A stretch of DNA of 64,000 nt. Source: an uncultured Subdoligranulum sp. GTDB lineage: Bacteria > Bacillota > Clostridia > Oscillospirales > Ruminococcaceae. This document shows, piece after piece, positions 16,537-25,637 of this stretch; within the stretch, counting starts at the first letter, position 1; every line of letters starts with the position of its first letter. The translations under genes were made by a program, and so were the position numbers. A model generated the notes under the pieces. It saw nothing but the letters and a program-made list of their open reading frames with translations. It made no database searches and was not told the DNA's origin. The stretch covers positions 434,001-498,000 of the forward strand of contig NZ_OZ007030.1 of NCBI RefSeq assembly GCF_963931595.1, in the 5' to 3' direction.

Positions 16537-17220
16537 TTACAGATGCTCGATCATGGTGGTGACGATCTCGGTGGCGGTCTTCACATAGTCCGCAATGCTG
16601 AACTGCTTGACCACCAGCACTTCGTAGCCGCTCTCGTCGGCGTTGTCGCTCATGGCGCGCAGCACCACGCAGGGCACCCCGTTGCGGCCCGCCACCTGGC
16701 TGACCGCGGCGCCTTCCATCTCCACACAGTCGGGATGGCATTTCTCCTCGATGGCCTTCTTGGTGGCGGCATCCCCCACAAAGGTGTCGCCGGTGGCGAT
16801 CCTGCCGGCGATGGCCTTCACGCCGCAGGCCTGGCAGGCATCCAGCGCCGCCTGCACCAGGGCGGGATCACCCCGGTATTCCTTCAAGAACGGCGCGCTC
16901 TGGGCCAGCATGTCCAGCTGGGCGTCGTGGTAGAACACCGTCTCGCCCACGCATACGTCGCCGATGCCGATCTTGCTGGTCATGTTGCCGGCGATGCCGC
17001 TGAAAATCAGATGGTCGATGCCGTACCTGGTGCAGAGCACCTGCACGGTGCTGGCGGCGTTGGCCTTGCCCATGCCGGCGCAGCAGACCACCACCTGCCT
17101 GCCCTGCAGCGTGCCGCAGTGGTAGTCCACCCCGGCGTAGTGCTCGCAGGTCACATCCTGCAGCCGGGCACAGAGCTGGTCCACTTCCTCGGGCATGGCG
17201 CCCATAATGCCGATGATCAT
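16537..17220 (-). CDS. mtnN: 5'-methylthioadenosine/S-adenosylhomocysteine nucleosidase
   Basis: Cleaves adenine from methylthioadenosine and S-adenosylhomocysteine, recycling the by-products of methylation and polyamine synthesis. The 227-residue length and motifs fit: IGIMGAMPEEV at the N-terminus, CCAGMGKANAA, FSGIAGN, the ATGDTFVG segment, CVEMEGAAV with the catalytic Glu, and RAMSDNAD with the catalytic Asp. It lies 13 bp downstream of ychF and is probably co-transcribed with it. Confidence 0.95.
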   Translation of the reverse strand: MIIGIMGAMPEEVDQLCARLQDVTCEHYAGVDYHCGTLQGRQVVVCCAGMGKANAASTVQVLCTRYGIDHLIFSGIAGNMTSKIGIGDVCVGETVFYHDAQLDMLAQSAPFLKEYRGDPALVQAALDACQACGVKAIAGRIATGDTFVGDAATKKAIEEKCHPDCVEMEGAAVSQVAGRNGVPCVVLRAMSDNADESGYEVLVVKQFSIADYVKTATEIVTTMIEHL

Positions 17221-17233
17221 ACTGTGCCTCCCA

Positions 17234-18364
17234 TCAGACGTTGAACAGGAACTCGATCACGTCGCCGTCCTGCACCACATAGTCCTTGCCCTCGGTGTGC
17301 TGCAGGCCCTTGGATTTCACCGCCGCGTAGTTGAAGTCGGCGTCGGCCAGGTCCTGGTAGTGGATGACCTGGGCACGGATGAAGCCCCGCTCGAAATCCG
17401 AGTGGATCTTGCCAGCGGCCTGGGGGGCCTTGGTGCCCTTTTTGATGGTCCAGGCGCGGCATTCCTTCTTGCCGTCCGTCAGGAAGCTGATGAGGCCCAG
17501 CAGTTCATAGCTGGCCTTGATCAGCTTGTCCAGGCCGGTGGACTCGATGCCCATCTCCTGCAGGAAAGCCAGTTTCTCCTCCGGCGTGGAATCGGCGATA
17601 TCCTCCTCGGTCTTGGCGCAGATGGGCAGCGCCTGGGCGCCCTCGGCCTCGGCCCGGGCCACCACCAGCGGGTAGTACTTGTTCTCATCCAGGCCGCCCA
17701 GCAGATCGTCCTCGCCCACGTTGCAGGCGTAGATCACCGGCTTGGCGGAGAGCAGACCCAGCTCCTTGCGGGCCGCCTTCTGGGCGTCGTCCTCCTCGTC
17801 AAAGGCAAAGGTGCGGGCGGGCTTCTCGGCCTCCAGATGGGCGGCCAGCTCGGCCAACCAGGCAGCCTCGGCGGCCGCGGCCTTGTTGCCGGTCTTGGCG
17901 GCCTTCTGTTGGCGGCCCAGGCGGTTGTTCACCACTTCCAGGTCGGCCAGGATCAGCTCCAGGTCGATGGCGTCAATGTCCCGGATGGGGTCCACGCCCT
18001 CCGGCTTGTTCACATCCTCCACCACGTGGACGATGTTGTCGTCGTCGAAGCAGCGCACCACATGCACCAGGGCGTCGCACTCCCGGATGTGGCCCAGGAA
18101 CTTGTTGCCCAGGCCGGCGCCGTGGGCGGCACCCTTCACGAGGCCGGCGATGTCCACGAATTCCACGATGGCGGGCGTCTTTTTATCGGTCTGCCACACC
18201 TCGGCCAGCTTGTCCAGGCGGGCGTCCGGCACGGCCACGATGCCGGAGTTCGGCTCGATGGTGCAGAACGGATAGTTGGCGGCCTGGGCGTTGCGGGTGG
18301 AGGTGATGGCATTGAACAGGGTCGATTTGCCCACGTTGGGCAATCCGACGATACCTAATTTCAT
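17234..18364 (-). CDS. ychF: Ribosome-associated ATPase YchF/OLA1
   Basis: An Obg-family P-loop protein that prefers ATP and binds ribosomes. The N-terminus MKLGIVGLPNVGKST carries the G1 loop, with the helical coiled-coil insertion (about 130-200) and the C-terminal TGS domain (FIRAQVIHYQDLADADFNYAAVKSKG). It is 376 residues, normal for the family. The start is fixed at 18364 by conservation. The mobile element at 18349-32939 ends exactly over this start codon, so the upstream DNA is now element-derived: AGAGAGTTGAGAT replaces the original AAAGGAG site, which is stranded at 32947-32954. Coding sequence is intact, but promoter and translation signals have been exchanged. Confidence 0.95.
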   Translation of the reverse strand: MKLGIVGLPNVGKSTLFNAITSTRNAQAANYPFCTIEPNSGIVAVPDARLDKLAEVWQTDKKTPAIVEFVDIAGLVKGAAHGAGLGNKFLGHIRECDALVHVVRCFDDDNIVHVVEDVNKPEGVDPIRDIDAIDLELILADLEVVNNRLGRQQKAAKTGNKAAAAEAAWLAELAAHLEAEKPARTFAFDEEDDAQKAARKELGLLSAKPVIYACNVGEDDLLGGLDENKYYPLVVARAEAEGAQALPICAKTEEDIADSTPEEKLAFLQEMGIESTGLDKLIKASYELLGLISFLTDGKKECRAWTIKKGTKAPQAAGKIHSDFERGFIRAQVIHYQDLADADFNYAAVKSKGLQHTEGKDYVVQDGDVIEFLFNV

Positions 18365-18366
18365 AT
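18349..18366. repeat. Left attachment core (attL)
   Basis: CGATACCTAATTTCATAT, identical to 32922-32939. Read on the minus strand it covers the first codons of ychF, including the ATG. Confidence 0.9.
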
Positions 18367-18430
18367 ATCTCAACTCTCTTTCATTTTTCTCGTGTCTTCA
18401 ATGGTTTCCGGGTTTCGAGGGGTGTCCTCC

Positions 18431-18468
18431 GCACCAATTCAGCACCAATTTTTCAGCAGCGCACCATT
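18431..18468 (+). repeat. Left-end GCACCAAT repeats (probable integrase arm sites)
   Basis: GCACCAAT occurs at 18431-18438 and 18442-18449, 11 bp apart, with a near copy GCACCATT at 18461-18468. The same pair at the same 11-bp spacing is found at the right end (32789-32807). Confidence 0.6.
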
Positions 18469-18470
18469 TT

Positions 18471-19658
18471 TCAACTTGCCAGACTGGTGTTTTGCTCAAA
18501 CTGTTTGATGGCGTTGGTCAGGGAATCATCCGTAACATGGACATAGCGGTCCATGGTTGTTTTGATGCTGGAATGACCGAGCAGCCTTTGTAGGACTTTC
18601 GGCAGCACTCCGCTTTCAATCGCACGGGTCGCATAGGTGTGTCTCAGAGCGTGCATACAAAACCGCTTGATCTTAGCCTCATCGCAGAGTTTGTACAGAT
18701 GCGTGTCATAGGAACTGTTTTTGGCAGGTTCTCCGGTACGATAATTGATAAACACCAAATCTCTCATACAGAGATACTGGGGCTCTCCGGTACGGCGATC
18801 CACATATTCCAGAATTTGAGACAGCAGTTCTGATTCTTTGCGGGTGTGACGTTCTTCGTAGCACGATTTTAATACATCGTATGCACGGGTTGTCAGCGGA
18901 ATGGTGCGGTAGCTGCTATTGGTTTTGGGAGGACCGGCACGCCAGATTCCTTCACTATGGCGGTATTCCAGCGTTTTGCTGACGGTCAGCGTCCGCTTTT
19001 TCCAGTCAATAGAATCCCAGGTCAACCCGATCATTTCCGAAGTCCGCAGCCCGGTCTCCAACAGCAGTACATACTGCCTGTAATTGTGAGATCGCTTTGC
19101 GGTTTCCAGAAAAGCTGCCTGTTCTTCTACGGTCAGGAACTTAATGTCATCCACAGCACGGACCGGCTTTGAAAAACGAACTCCGTCCATGGGATGCTTG
19201 ATGAGCATATCGTTCATGACTGCTGCACGGAACATGGTTCCCATCGCAATATACGCCTGACGGATGGTAGAACCTGCATAAGTTGCTTCCATCTTGTTCA
19301 GAACGATCTTGCAATGCATCGGTTTGACATCACACAAGCGCATACTTCCGATGACCGGCTGGATGTTCACTCGATACCGTTCCCGGTAATTTCTCTTGGT
19401 GTTGGGTGCCAGATCTGCAATCAGATGGGTGATCCAGAACTCAAACCAAGAATCCACCGTCATTTCGGAGGAAGGATTGTGAACATCGTGCTTATCCTCG
19501 TACTGTGCATCGGCAAGCCAGTTGCGAGCTTCCGGGAGCGTATCAAAATGCTTTTCCTTGCGGGAACCGTCCTTTGCGGTATATCTTGCGGCGTACTTAC
19601 CGTCTTTTCTCTGGCAGATACCCTTTCCACATTCTCTGCCTTTTAAGTTCTTGCCCAT
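18471..19658 (-). CDS. Tyrosine recombinase (integrase) of the element
   Basis: A 395-residue phage/Tn916-type integrase. Residues 1-65 form the arm-binding domain (YAARYTAKDGSRKEKHFDT), 70-165 the core-binding SAM-like domain, and 175-395 the catalytic domain with R205 (GLRTSEMIG), H336-x-x-R339 (HALRH), H362 (LLGHSS) and nucleophile Y372. The start ATG 19658 has AAAGGAG 8 nt upstream; a longer open frame to 19835 lacks a comparable site. It reads towards the left end of the element and would catalyse recombination between the 18-bp cores. Confidence 0.95.
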   Translation of the reverse strand: MGKNLKGRECGKGICQRKDGKYAARYTAKDGSRKEKHFDTLPEARNWLADAQYEDKHDVHNPSSEMTVDSWFEFWITHLIADLAPNTKRNYRERYRVNIQPVIGSMRLCDVKPMHCKIVLNKMEATYAGSTIRQAYIAMGTMFRAAVMNDMLIKHPMDGVRFSKPVRAVDDIKFLTVEEQAAFLETAKRSHNYRQYVLLLETGLRTSEMIGLTWDSIDWKKRTLTVSKTLEYRHSEGIWRAGPPKTNSSYRTIPLTTRAYDVLKSCYEERHTRKESELLSQILEYVDRRTGEPQYLCMRDLVFINYRTGEPAKNSSYDTHLYKLCDEAKIKRFCMHALRHTYATRAIESGVLPKVLQRLLGHSSIKTTMDRYVHVTDDSLTNAIKQFEQNTSLAS

Positions 19659-19747
19659 ATAATGAACTCCTTTCCTTAGAGTAGGAAACGTGAGTTCATC
19701 ACGACACTCTACTCTAACACAAAAACACAATTTTTTCAATATATTAC

Positions 19748-19794
19748 GCCGTTTTTGGTGCGCACCAATCAGTGCCCGGCGCACCAAAAACGGC
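19748..19794. repeat. Long hairpin with GCACCAA motifs between xis and int
   Basis: A perfect 16-bp inverted repeat (19748-19763 with 19779-19794) contains GCACCAAT at 19762-19769 and GCACCAAA at 19781-19788, the motif that flanks both element ends. There is no T-run, so it is more likely a protein-binding or regulatory site than a terminator. Confidence 0.5.
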
Positions 19795-19800
19795 TGTTTG

Positions 19801-20016
19801 TCAAATCGCAACCCGACCTTCGATAAACTCCTCAAAAGCCTTGCGCTTTACCAATTTTTTAGTGCCCACATACAGGACAAAGGGGCAGTTGGGTTGTTTC
19901 AGCATCTCGTCGATTTTGTTGATTCCGATGTTGCTGTATTCGGCTGCCTCACGAATGGAAAGCAGCATCTTACGATCAATGGGCAGGTTCGTTGCCTGCT
20001 GGTTCTGATTCATCAT
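19801..20016 (-). CDS. Excisionase-like DNA-binding protein
   Basis: A 71-residue winged-helix protein of the MerR/excisionase type: MLLSIREAAEYSNIGINKIDEML followed by FVLYVGTKKLVKRKAFEEFI, the typical helix-turn-helix plus wing. It sits directly upstream of the integrase gene in the same direction, as Tn916-type xis does, and would steer the integrase towards excision. Two ATG codons begin the frame; AAGGAA is upstream. It is 21 bp downstream of the relaxase gene and likely co-transcribed. Confidence 0.85.
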   Translation of the reverse strand: MMNQNQQATNLPIDRKMLLSIREAAEYSNIGINKIDEMLKQPNCPFVLYVGTKKLVKRKAFEEFIEGRVAI

Positions 20017-20037
20017 AGGCAGTAAAATTCCTTTCTT

Positions 20038-21321
20038 TCAGCGTTCCATATCTTGCTTGCGGCGAATAGGTTTGGTCGGTTGCCTTGCTTGTCGGGTCCG
20101 TGTCAAAATGGCATCAAAAAAAGCCCGTACCTTTTCAGGTGCGAGCTTGACGGCGTCCAGATACGGCTGGACCTCTTTCTTCAATTCTTGGTATGCGTTG
20201 TACAGGGCATCGTATCTCTGTTTCCAGATGGCAGCACTCCATTGGGCGCTGTGCAGCTTTTCTTCCAAGTGGCTGTTTTCCGCTTTGATCAGAAGACCAG
20301 TGACTGCATAGTCCTTGAGGATATTGCACTCGGATGGAGTGAATGAGACATTGCCGGTAATGGTCTTTTTTCCCATGGAGCGGATTTCCTGCACAGTCAA
20401 AGCAGCGGTGTGCTGCTCTTTCGCCTGCTTTTGCAGGGATTGCAGCTCCTTTTCCTTTTTTTCAATGGCGGCCTGCGTGTCATTTAAGGTCTGCTCCGTC
20501 TGAGCGATCTGAGCGGTCATAGTCTCCAGACGCTGCTGCTCCTGTGCCACCTTGAATTGGGTCACTGTCAGATGTTCCTCGGTGCTGCCACGCTCTCCAC
20601 GCTCCACATCGGTATATCCAGCAGCTTTCATATAGTTGAAGAAATCGTCTTGCAGGACACTGTATGATGCCCGCAGAACTTTCTTCCCCTTGGCGGTCAG
20701 AAGCGGATTTCCCTGCTCATCCAGAGCCACCCTGGATTCCCACTTTTTGCTGCGGCTGACCTGCATGATGGTCTCCTTGACCGTGCCCACAAGCGACTTA
20801 TCCTTGCACCGCTTCGACCAGAGAATCTGTTTTTCCACCACCGGGACATAGACCACATGAAGGTGGTAGTGGTACACATCCTGACCCAGAGCTTCCGACA
20901 TAGCCCGGTTGCGCTCATCAGCGTGCATGACAGCGGAGAGAATATACTGCTCACCACCCACGATCTCCACAGCTGCTTTGTATGCGTCGGTGTAAAATTG
21001 TTTGGCATATTCATAGCCGCCGTGATTGTGGAAGTAAGCGGAGTTCACATCGAAAATCAGTTCCCCGTATTTTACCGCATCGGCCTTCAGGCCACGGGTG
21101 GAGATAACGCCATCGGCAATCATCTGATCGAACATGGCAGCATAGCTGTCGGTGGGGGTTTTGAAGTGAATATTCCGGTGGGTCTGGCTGGTATCAATAT
21201 CCTGGTTGGAGTAGTTGTCCTTTTCTCGTTCATTGTGTTCCTGCACCTTTGCCACATCATCAAGGGTGGGCAAGTCCTGATTACGGGCAAAGGTACGGTC
21301 GATTCCGTCATTTCTGGCCAT
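20038..21321 (-). CDS. MobV-family relaxase (Mob/Pre)
   Basis: A 427-residue plasmid mobilization/recombination protein. The N-terminal ~200 residues hold the MobV catalytic core, with HNHGGYEYAKQFY and the metal-binding MHADE...YHYHLHVVYVPV triad. A coiled-coil region at about 265-320 and a long helical tail follow. It nicks one strand at oriT and pilots it into a recipient with borrowed conjugation machinery. The probable oriT lies 60-90 bp upstream of its start. It heads the leftward mob-xis-int group. Confidence 0.92.
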   Translation of the reverse strand: MARNDGIDRTFARNQDLPTLDDVAKVQEHNEREKDNYSNQDIDTSQTHRNIHFKTPTDSYAAMFDQMIADGVISTRGLKADAVKYGELIFDVNSAYFHNHGGYEYAKQFYTDAYKAAVEIVGGEQYILSAVMHADERNRAMSEALGQDVYHYHLHVVYVPVVEKQILWSKRCKDKSLVGTVKETIMQVSRSKKWESRVALDEQGNPLLTAKGKKVLRASYSVLQDDFFNYMKAAGYTDVERGERGSTEEHLTVTQFKVAQEQQRLETMTAQIAQTEQTLNDTQAAIEKKEKELQSLQKQAKEQHTAALTVQEIRSMGKKTITGNVSFTPSECNILKDYAVTGLLIKAENSHLEEKLHSAQWSAAIWKQRYDALYNAYQELKKEVQPYLDAVKLAPEKVRAFFDAILTRTRQARQPTKPIRRKQDMER

Positions 21322-21383
21322 ACAAGTCAGCTCCTTTCAGCTCAGTAGCAGACGGCTGGGGGACGGGGATGCACTTCCTGCGG

Positions 21384-21412
21384 GAAGTGTAATAACCCAC
21401 TATGACACTTTC
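21384..21412 (-). other. Probable oriT for the MobV relaxase
   Basis: On the minus strand an inverted repeat AAGTGT...ACACTT (21405-21410 with 21385-21390) encloses ATAGTGGGTTATT. This resembles the pMV158-type MobV origin, where the nick falls in TAGTGTG/TTA. By analogy the nick would be between 21396 and 21395. A second small hairpin, CACTTCC/GGAAGTG, lies at 21372-21389. The rest of 21322-21670 holds GC-rich repeats but no convincing gene. Confidence 0.65.
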
Positions 21413-21670
21413 ATCCCGAAGGGCTGCAAAGTGCCGTGGGCTCTCCCGAGGGGGGATTGCGGTCATTGCGATGACCGCTGCTGAACTGCCCGGAAACCAT
21501 CTGCATCGTTTCCTGTTGTTCAGCCCGGACAGCCGATGTTCTGCCAAACACCAGCCATCCGGCAGCAAACAAAGGCGTGCTTTGTCTGCCGTTTGGGGGT
21601 GCGATACGAGAGTCCCCTATAGAGACGGTTTTGGGTGAAATGCTGTGTACATACGTACAAAAGCACCGAG

Positions 21671-23035
21671 TTACTCGGCCTGCCTCGGTACGTACGTATC
21701 TTCCGAAACATTAGAAAATCCGTTTATATAAGGTCTGGCAATCGCTTCAATTCCGAAAAATCCCCACACCCGCCGCCCGGCGATGTTGGTGATTCTGTTG
21801 CAGTATTCCAGATTGTACTTGCCCTGATTGGCGATCACAGCATCACTAAAGCTGCGCCGCTTCAGCGCCGTAAGATTGTTTTCCTCGCACCACATCTGGT
21901 AAATCTCATACAGTTCTTTAGAACTGATGGTACTGTCTGCTTTCAGCCGAATATATCCCTCGGATTCCAGAAAATCAAAAATATTATTATTGTCCCGTTT
22001 GACAGCCTCCCGGTTGTCTTTGGTGCGCTGGCTCTCGGTAAACTTGAAGTTGTTGGCAGCCAGCCTCTGCAAGCCCTTACAGGCCCACAGCAGGATGCCC
22101 TCCACCTCGGCCTTCATTTTCTCGGCCAGGTCGGGATCATCCACACGGCCAGCAGGCTTATCTTTTGTGGTCAGCACCAGCTGGCGGCGGTAGAACCCGT
22201 CGCTTCTGTCAAACAGTGCCTGCAAATCGCCGTTAGAGAAGGCCAGCAGCCGGGCGCACATCCATCCCTGATAGCTCTGCTTGCCCTTGCGCTCCAAATC
22301 CATCTTGCCCTGGGCGGTGACGATGGATTTTACATAGTTGGTCTGGCGCAGGGCTTCCATCCGCATATCGTCATCCACACACAGAAGGATATGCTCCAGG
22401 TCGGCACGGGCAAATCGGTTCTCGGATATTTTCCCGATGCTACCATCCTTCATGTTGGAGCCGAACAAAGTTCCCAGCACAGCGCCGATCTGACTCTTGC
22501 CTTCACCGCCATTGCCTTTGATGACCATCATCCGCTGGCCCTTGTTGCTGGGGATCAGGCAGTAGCCGATGTATTCCTGCAAGGTGGGGATGTCCTCCGG
22601 GTAGAGCAGGCCGTCCAGAAATTGCAGCCAGAGGACGGGTTTCGGGGCGTTGGGGTTGTAGGCCACGGGGAACCGGTTGCGGACGATTTCAGATTTTCCC
22701 TCCACAAATTTTCCGTCCAGAAAAAGCGTCCCGTTGGAGAGGTGAATCCGGTCCGCCTTCGGTGGAAAATCCTCCACCAGCGCCGCCAGCTTCATCAGCT
22801 CCACAATGTTACTGATTTTGCGGGGGATATTGCTGACCGCACAGCATTTCAGCTCCTCAAAAATCTCTCCCCGCAGGGGCAGCTCATCGGTCACACGGCC
22901 TTCGGGCGTGAAAAAAGCCCCGTTTGTGAAGAGAATCTTGTGCGTCTGCAAGAACTCCTCACAAAACAGGGCTTCGTTGATGTTTTTTCCATCAAACCAG
23001 ACGGGCATTCCGTCAGGCGGATTGTTTTTCTTCAT
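21671..23035 (-). CDS. SF3-type replicative helicase (phage D5/primase C-terminal type)
   Basis: A 454-residue superfamily 3 helicase. The central ATPase has Walker A GNGGEGKSQ, Walker B ILLCVDDDM and a motif C region ending in LLAFSNGD. Residues about 60-160 form the D5-like N-terminal domain and the C-terminus carries a winged-helix region (LYEIYQMWCEENNL). ATG 23035 is chosen because AAGGAGG lies 9 nt upstream. It overlaps the CHC2 gene by 23 nt. The pair probably replicates the excised circle. A CCGAG/CTCGG hairpin at its 3' end (21666-21678) may terminate the transcript. Confidence 0.9.
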   Translation of the reverse strand: MKKNNPPDGMPVWFDGKNINEALFCEEFLQTHKILFTNGAFFTPEGRVTDELPLRGEIFEELKCCAVSNIPRKISNIVELMKLAALVEDFPPKADRIHLSNGTLFLDGKFVEGKSEIVRNRFPVAYNPNAPKPVLWLQFLDGLLYPEDIPTLQEYIGYCLIPSNKGQRMMVIKGNGGEGKSQIGAVLGTLFGSNMKDGSIGKISENRFARADLEHILLCVDDDMRMEALRQTNYVKSIVTAQGKMDLERKGKQSYQGWMCARLLAFSNGDLQALFDRSDGFYRRQLVLTTKDKPAGRVDDPDLAEKMKAEVEGILLWACKGLQRLAANNFKFTESQRTKDNREAVKRDNNNIFDFLESEGYIRLKADSTISSKELYEIYQMWCEENNLTALKRRSFSDAVIANQGKYNLEYCNRITNIAGRRVWGFFGIEAIARPYINGFSNVSEDTYVPRQAE

Positions 23036-23633
23036 AGGGCGTTTCCTCCTTCTTTTGTCGTTCCAGCCGCTCCTCCAAGCTGGCAATCAGGTCCTCTTTG
23101 TTCAACATTTCTACGATTCTTATCCGTTGTTCCAGTTCGGCGGCAATGAGCAAATCCGCCAGATACTCCACATAGTCCAGCATCTGGCAGGCTTCCACAA
23201 ACCGGTCATCCAAAGCATCTTCCGGCACCTTGGGCGCATACTGTACCTTCCAGCGTTCTAAAAGATGCAGATAATCGCACAGCACTCGAAGGCAGCGCAT
23301 TTCCTCCTGTCGGTATGCCGTCAGCAGGGGGCGTTTCGGCTTGGGCAGAGCGATGGCCGCCGGAGGCTTATCCGGGTCAATCCCGAAGTTCTGGGCCAGT
23401 TTTTGTGCCGCCTCGAAGCTGCTCAAGCCAAATAGCCTTGCCACAAGGTCGATCACATCGCCGGTGGCCCCGCAGCCGAAGCAGTAAAAGTACCTCTCGT
23501 TCAGCTTCATGCTGGGATGCCGGTCCTCGTGGAATGGACAGCGGCACATCCCACTGTGATTGACCTGCAAGCCGTAATGTTCCGCTGCATCCCGCACTTG
23601 AATCGTTTGCTTCACCAGCTCAAACAGCGTCAT
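23013..23633 (-). CDS. CHC2 zinc-finger primase-type protein
   Basis: A 206-residue protein with the DnaG-type CHC2 zinc-binding domain at residues 30-70 (CRCPFHEDRHPS...YFYCFGCGATGDVIDLV). The TOPRIM catalytic domain of full primases is missing, so it supplies DNA recognition only, perhaps with the overlapping SF3 helicase. The C-terminal half is helical and charged. A GGGAGGGAG site precedes the ATG at 23633. It is the first gene of the leftward replication pair, divergent from the sigma-like gene. Confidence 0.9.
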   Translation of the reverse strand: MTLFELVKQTIQVRDAAEHYGLQVNHSGMCRCPFHEDRHPSMKLNERYFYCFGCGATGDVIDLVARLFGLSSFEAAQKLAQNFGIDPDKPPAAIALPKPKRPLLTAYRQEEMRCLRVLCDYLHLLERWKVQYAPKVPEDALDDRFVEACQMLDYVEYLADLLIAAELEQRIRIVEMLNKEDLIASLEERLERQKKEETPYEEKQSA

Positions 23634-23694
23634 TTTCGCTCCCTCCCCTCTGAAAAATGATTGGATGCCGTTTTTTCCATAGAACCTCTCTTTC

Positions 23695-23723
23695 TTGCGC
23701 TTCCGGCGCAGCTGTTGTATAAT
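23695..23723 (+). promoter_or_regulatory. Promoter of the sigma-like gene
   Basis: TTGCGC (23695-23700), a 17-bp spacer and TATAAT (23718-23723) drive the rightward genes 23849-25637. Confidence 0.85.
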
Positions 23724-23848
23724 ATTGGTGTAGTTCCGAAAAAAGTAATCCGCTTTCAGATTATCCTTTCACTGATAGGAGAAATCCCGGGTGTAAAACG
23801 GAACCATTTTTTGAAAAATCATAAAAAATTTTTGAAGGGGGTGGAGTC

Positions 23849-24694
23849 ATGGCGGATCTCACAGCTGATGAGCTTCTGGATATCGAAGATGGCTTCACCG
23901 AATGGAATGAGGACGCAGCCGCCGGATCGACGGAGGAAACGCTGGAACAGGCCCTTGCGGAAGAACGCCTGACAGAGCTGGAAAGTGAGCTGGAGCAGGA
24001 CGAGCATCCTGTTGATTATGATGCCGAACTGGAAACCGAGGAAGAAGAAGCGGCTCCAGTCAGCGAAAAGCGGTTGAAGCGGGAGATCCGGGCCGAATCT
24101 ATACGTCGGCTGGAGGAAGCGGCCCGCACTGAAAGCGATTTCCGGGTGGTTGTGGACGAATGGAACAAGCTGGACCGGAACCGGGAGCGCCGGGAACGGG
24201 ATCACGAAAACCTCCGTGGAGATGTGCCTCTGGAATACCAGGCGGTGTCGGAACCAAAGCTCATCCCTCGATGGATGAACAACCCTGCATACAGGCAGTT
24301 GATGGCGGGAAATTTTCTGGACATCCTGTTTGACTGCCCCTATGAGATGCACCAGTTGAGCGCCGACCCATTTATCTCCGGCATGATCAAAAATCTCAGT
24401 GATGAACATAAAGAAGTCCTGTATTTTCTCTCATTGCGGTTGTACAGCACCACCCGGCTTGCTGCCATGCGTGGGCAGTCTGACCGGAATATCCGCAAGC
24501 TGCGGAAAACCATCCATAAAAAATTGCAGCGCCAAATGTATGACCATCTGTGCTGCAAACCGGAAAATAGCCTGACCTTGCGGGAACGCCGTTTTTTGGA
24601 GGAATACTCGAAAATCGCAAAGAAACAGGGCAAGGACGCCGTGATCCGGCGGGAAAACAAGACCAAGCGCCGAAAAAAGAAAAAACGCCCCTGA
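23849..24694 (+). CDS. Sigma-70 region 4-like protein of the element
   Basis: A 281-residue protein with a very acidic N-terminal third, a basic middle and a C-terminal segment (about 185-240) resembling sigma-70 region 4: LSDEHKEVLYFLSLRLYSTTRLAAMRGQSDRNIRKLRKTI, a helix-turn-helix. The extreme C-terminus is Lys/Arg-rich. No region 2 is evident, so it may be a regulator derived from a sigma factor rather than a full one. GAAGGGGGTGG precedes the ATG. Similar proteins are common beside replication genes in Clostridial mobile elements. Confidence 0.65.
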   Translation: MADLTADELLDIEDGFTEWNEDAAAGSTEETLEQALAEERLTELESELEQDEHPVDYDAELETEEEEAAPVSEKRLKREIRAESIRRLEEAARTESDFRVVVDEWNKLDRNRERRERDHENLRGDVPLEYQAVSEPKLIPRWMNNPAYRQLMAGNFLDILFDCPYEMHQLSADPFISGMIKNLSDEHKEVLYFLSLRLYSTTRLAAMRGQSDRNIRKLRKTIHKKLQRQMYDHLCCKPENSLTLRERRFLEEYSKIAKKQGKDAVIRRENKTKRRKKKKRP

Positions 24695-24728
24695 TGGCAG
24701 AGGCGATGAAACAGAAAGGGCACGTATA

Positions 24729-25637
24729 ATGAAGAATCTATTTGAACAATCCCGTTCTCATTGGGTGCGCTACGATCATTATGAACTGAAAACTGCCGAA
24801 GATGGCAAGCGGTACATCACCCCCGGCAAAAGCGCAAAGCCGGATGTCTACAATCCGCTGAAAGAGGTTCCCAACATTGTACTGGATGCGCTGAATGTGG
24901 GGATGCTGATGATGGGGCGCAAACCAGAGGCCGAGGTGGAAAAAGCAGTGATGGAGTTTGTCACCCGGTACGGCCTGCTGGGGTTGATGACCGCCCTGCC
25001 CACCACACCGACCTTTATGGACTACGAGGCGGTTTACCTGCCGAAAAACCACTTTATCAGGGAAGAATCCATGGCGACGGACCAATATCTGTCCCTGTTT
25101 TACCCCTTTGACCAGCTGGACGTGGTGAAGAAGGGCATTGAATCCACATGGAATGTGTCCGGAGACCGGGCCATGATCGCTTTGACTATGACCTTCATGG
25201 ATGAGCCGATGGCCAAGAACATGAGCTTCCAGCGGGAGTATGCGGAACCCTACGACTGGGTAGCCCAGCAGTTCAAGGACTGGGCCTTTACGCTTACCAC
25301 CGCCTTTTTCTACTACAATGACTATGACTTCATGGGCGAGGACGAACGTGGGCTACACCGCAAGGCTATGGCCGCATTTGGGGGGATCGCACCCAGCTAT
25401 CACATTGAGCTGCTGGATAAGCCCACCATCTATTGGGATTTCCATTCCCTGCTACTGGGCATCCAGATGATGTTCAGCTTTATGCTGGTGGACGATGACC
25501 AGCCCTTGCGCCTGTGCAAGCATTGCCATAAGGTGTTTTTGGGCAGCCGGTCCAATGCCGCATTTTGCAGCGCCCGGTGCAAGAATCAGTATAATGTCTA
25601 CAAGAGCCGTGAGAAATCCAAGGGGGAAAAGGACTAA
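24729..25637 (+). CDS. DUF6076-like protein with C-terminal zinc finger
   Basis: A 302-residue soluble protein. Most of it is helical with no recognisable catalytic motif. The C-terminus contains a four-cysteine zinc finger, C-K-H-C ... C-S-A-R-C-K-N, within about 270-292, resembling CGNR-type fingers. I associate it with DUF6076 proteins of mobile elements, but cannot confirm this without a search. It is 34 bp after the sigma-like gene and shares its promoter. Role unknown. Confidence 0.7.
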   Translation: MKNLFEQSRSHWVRYDHYELKTAEDGKRYITPGKSAKPDVYNPLKEVPNIVLDALNVGMLMMGRKPEAEVEKAVMEFVTRYGLLGLMTALPTTPTFMDYEAVYLPKNHFIREESMATDQYLSLFYPFDQLDVVKKGIESTWNVSGDRAMIALTMTFMDEPMAKNMSFQREYAEPYDWVAQQFKDWAFTLTTAFFYYNDYDFMGEDERGLHRKAMAAFGGIAPSYHIELLDKPTIYWDFHSLLLGIQMMFSFMLVDDDQPLRLCKHCHKVFLGSRSNAAFCSARCKNQYNVYKSREKSKGEKD

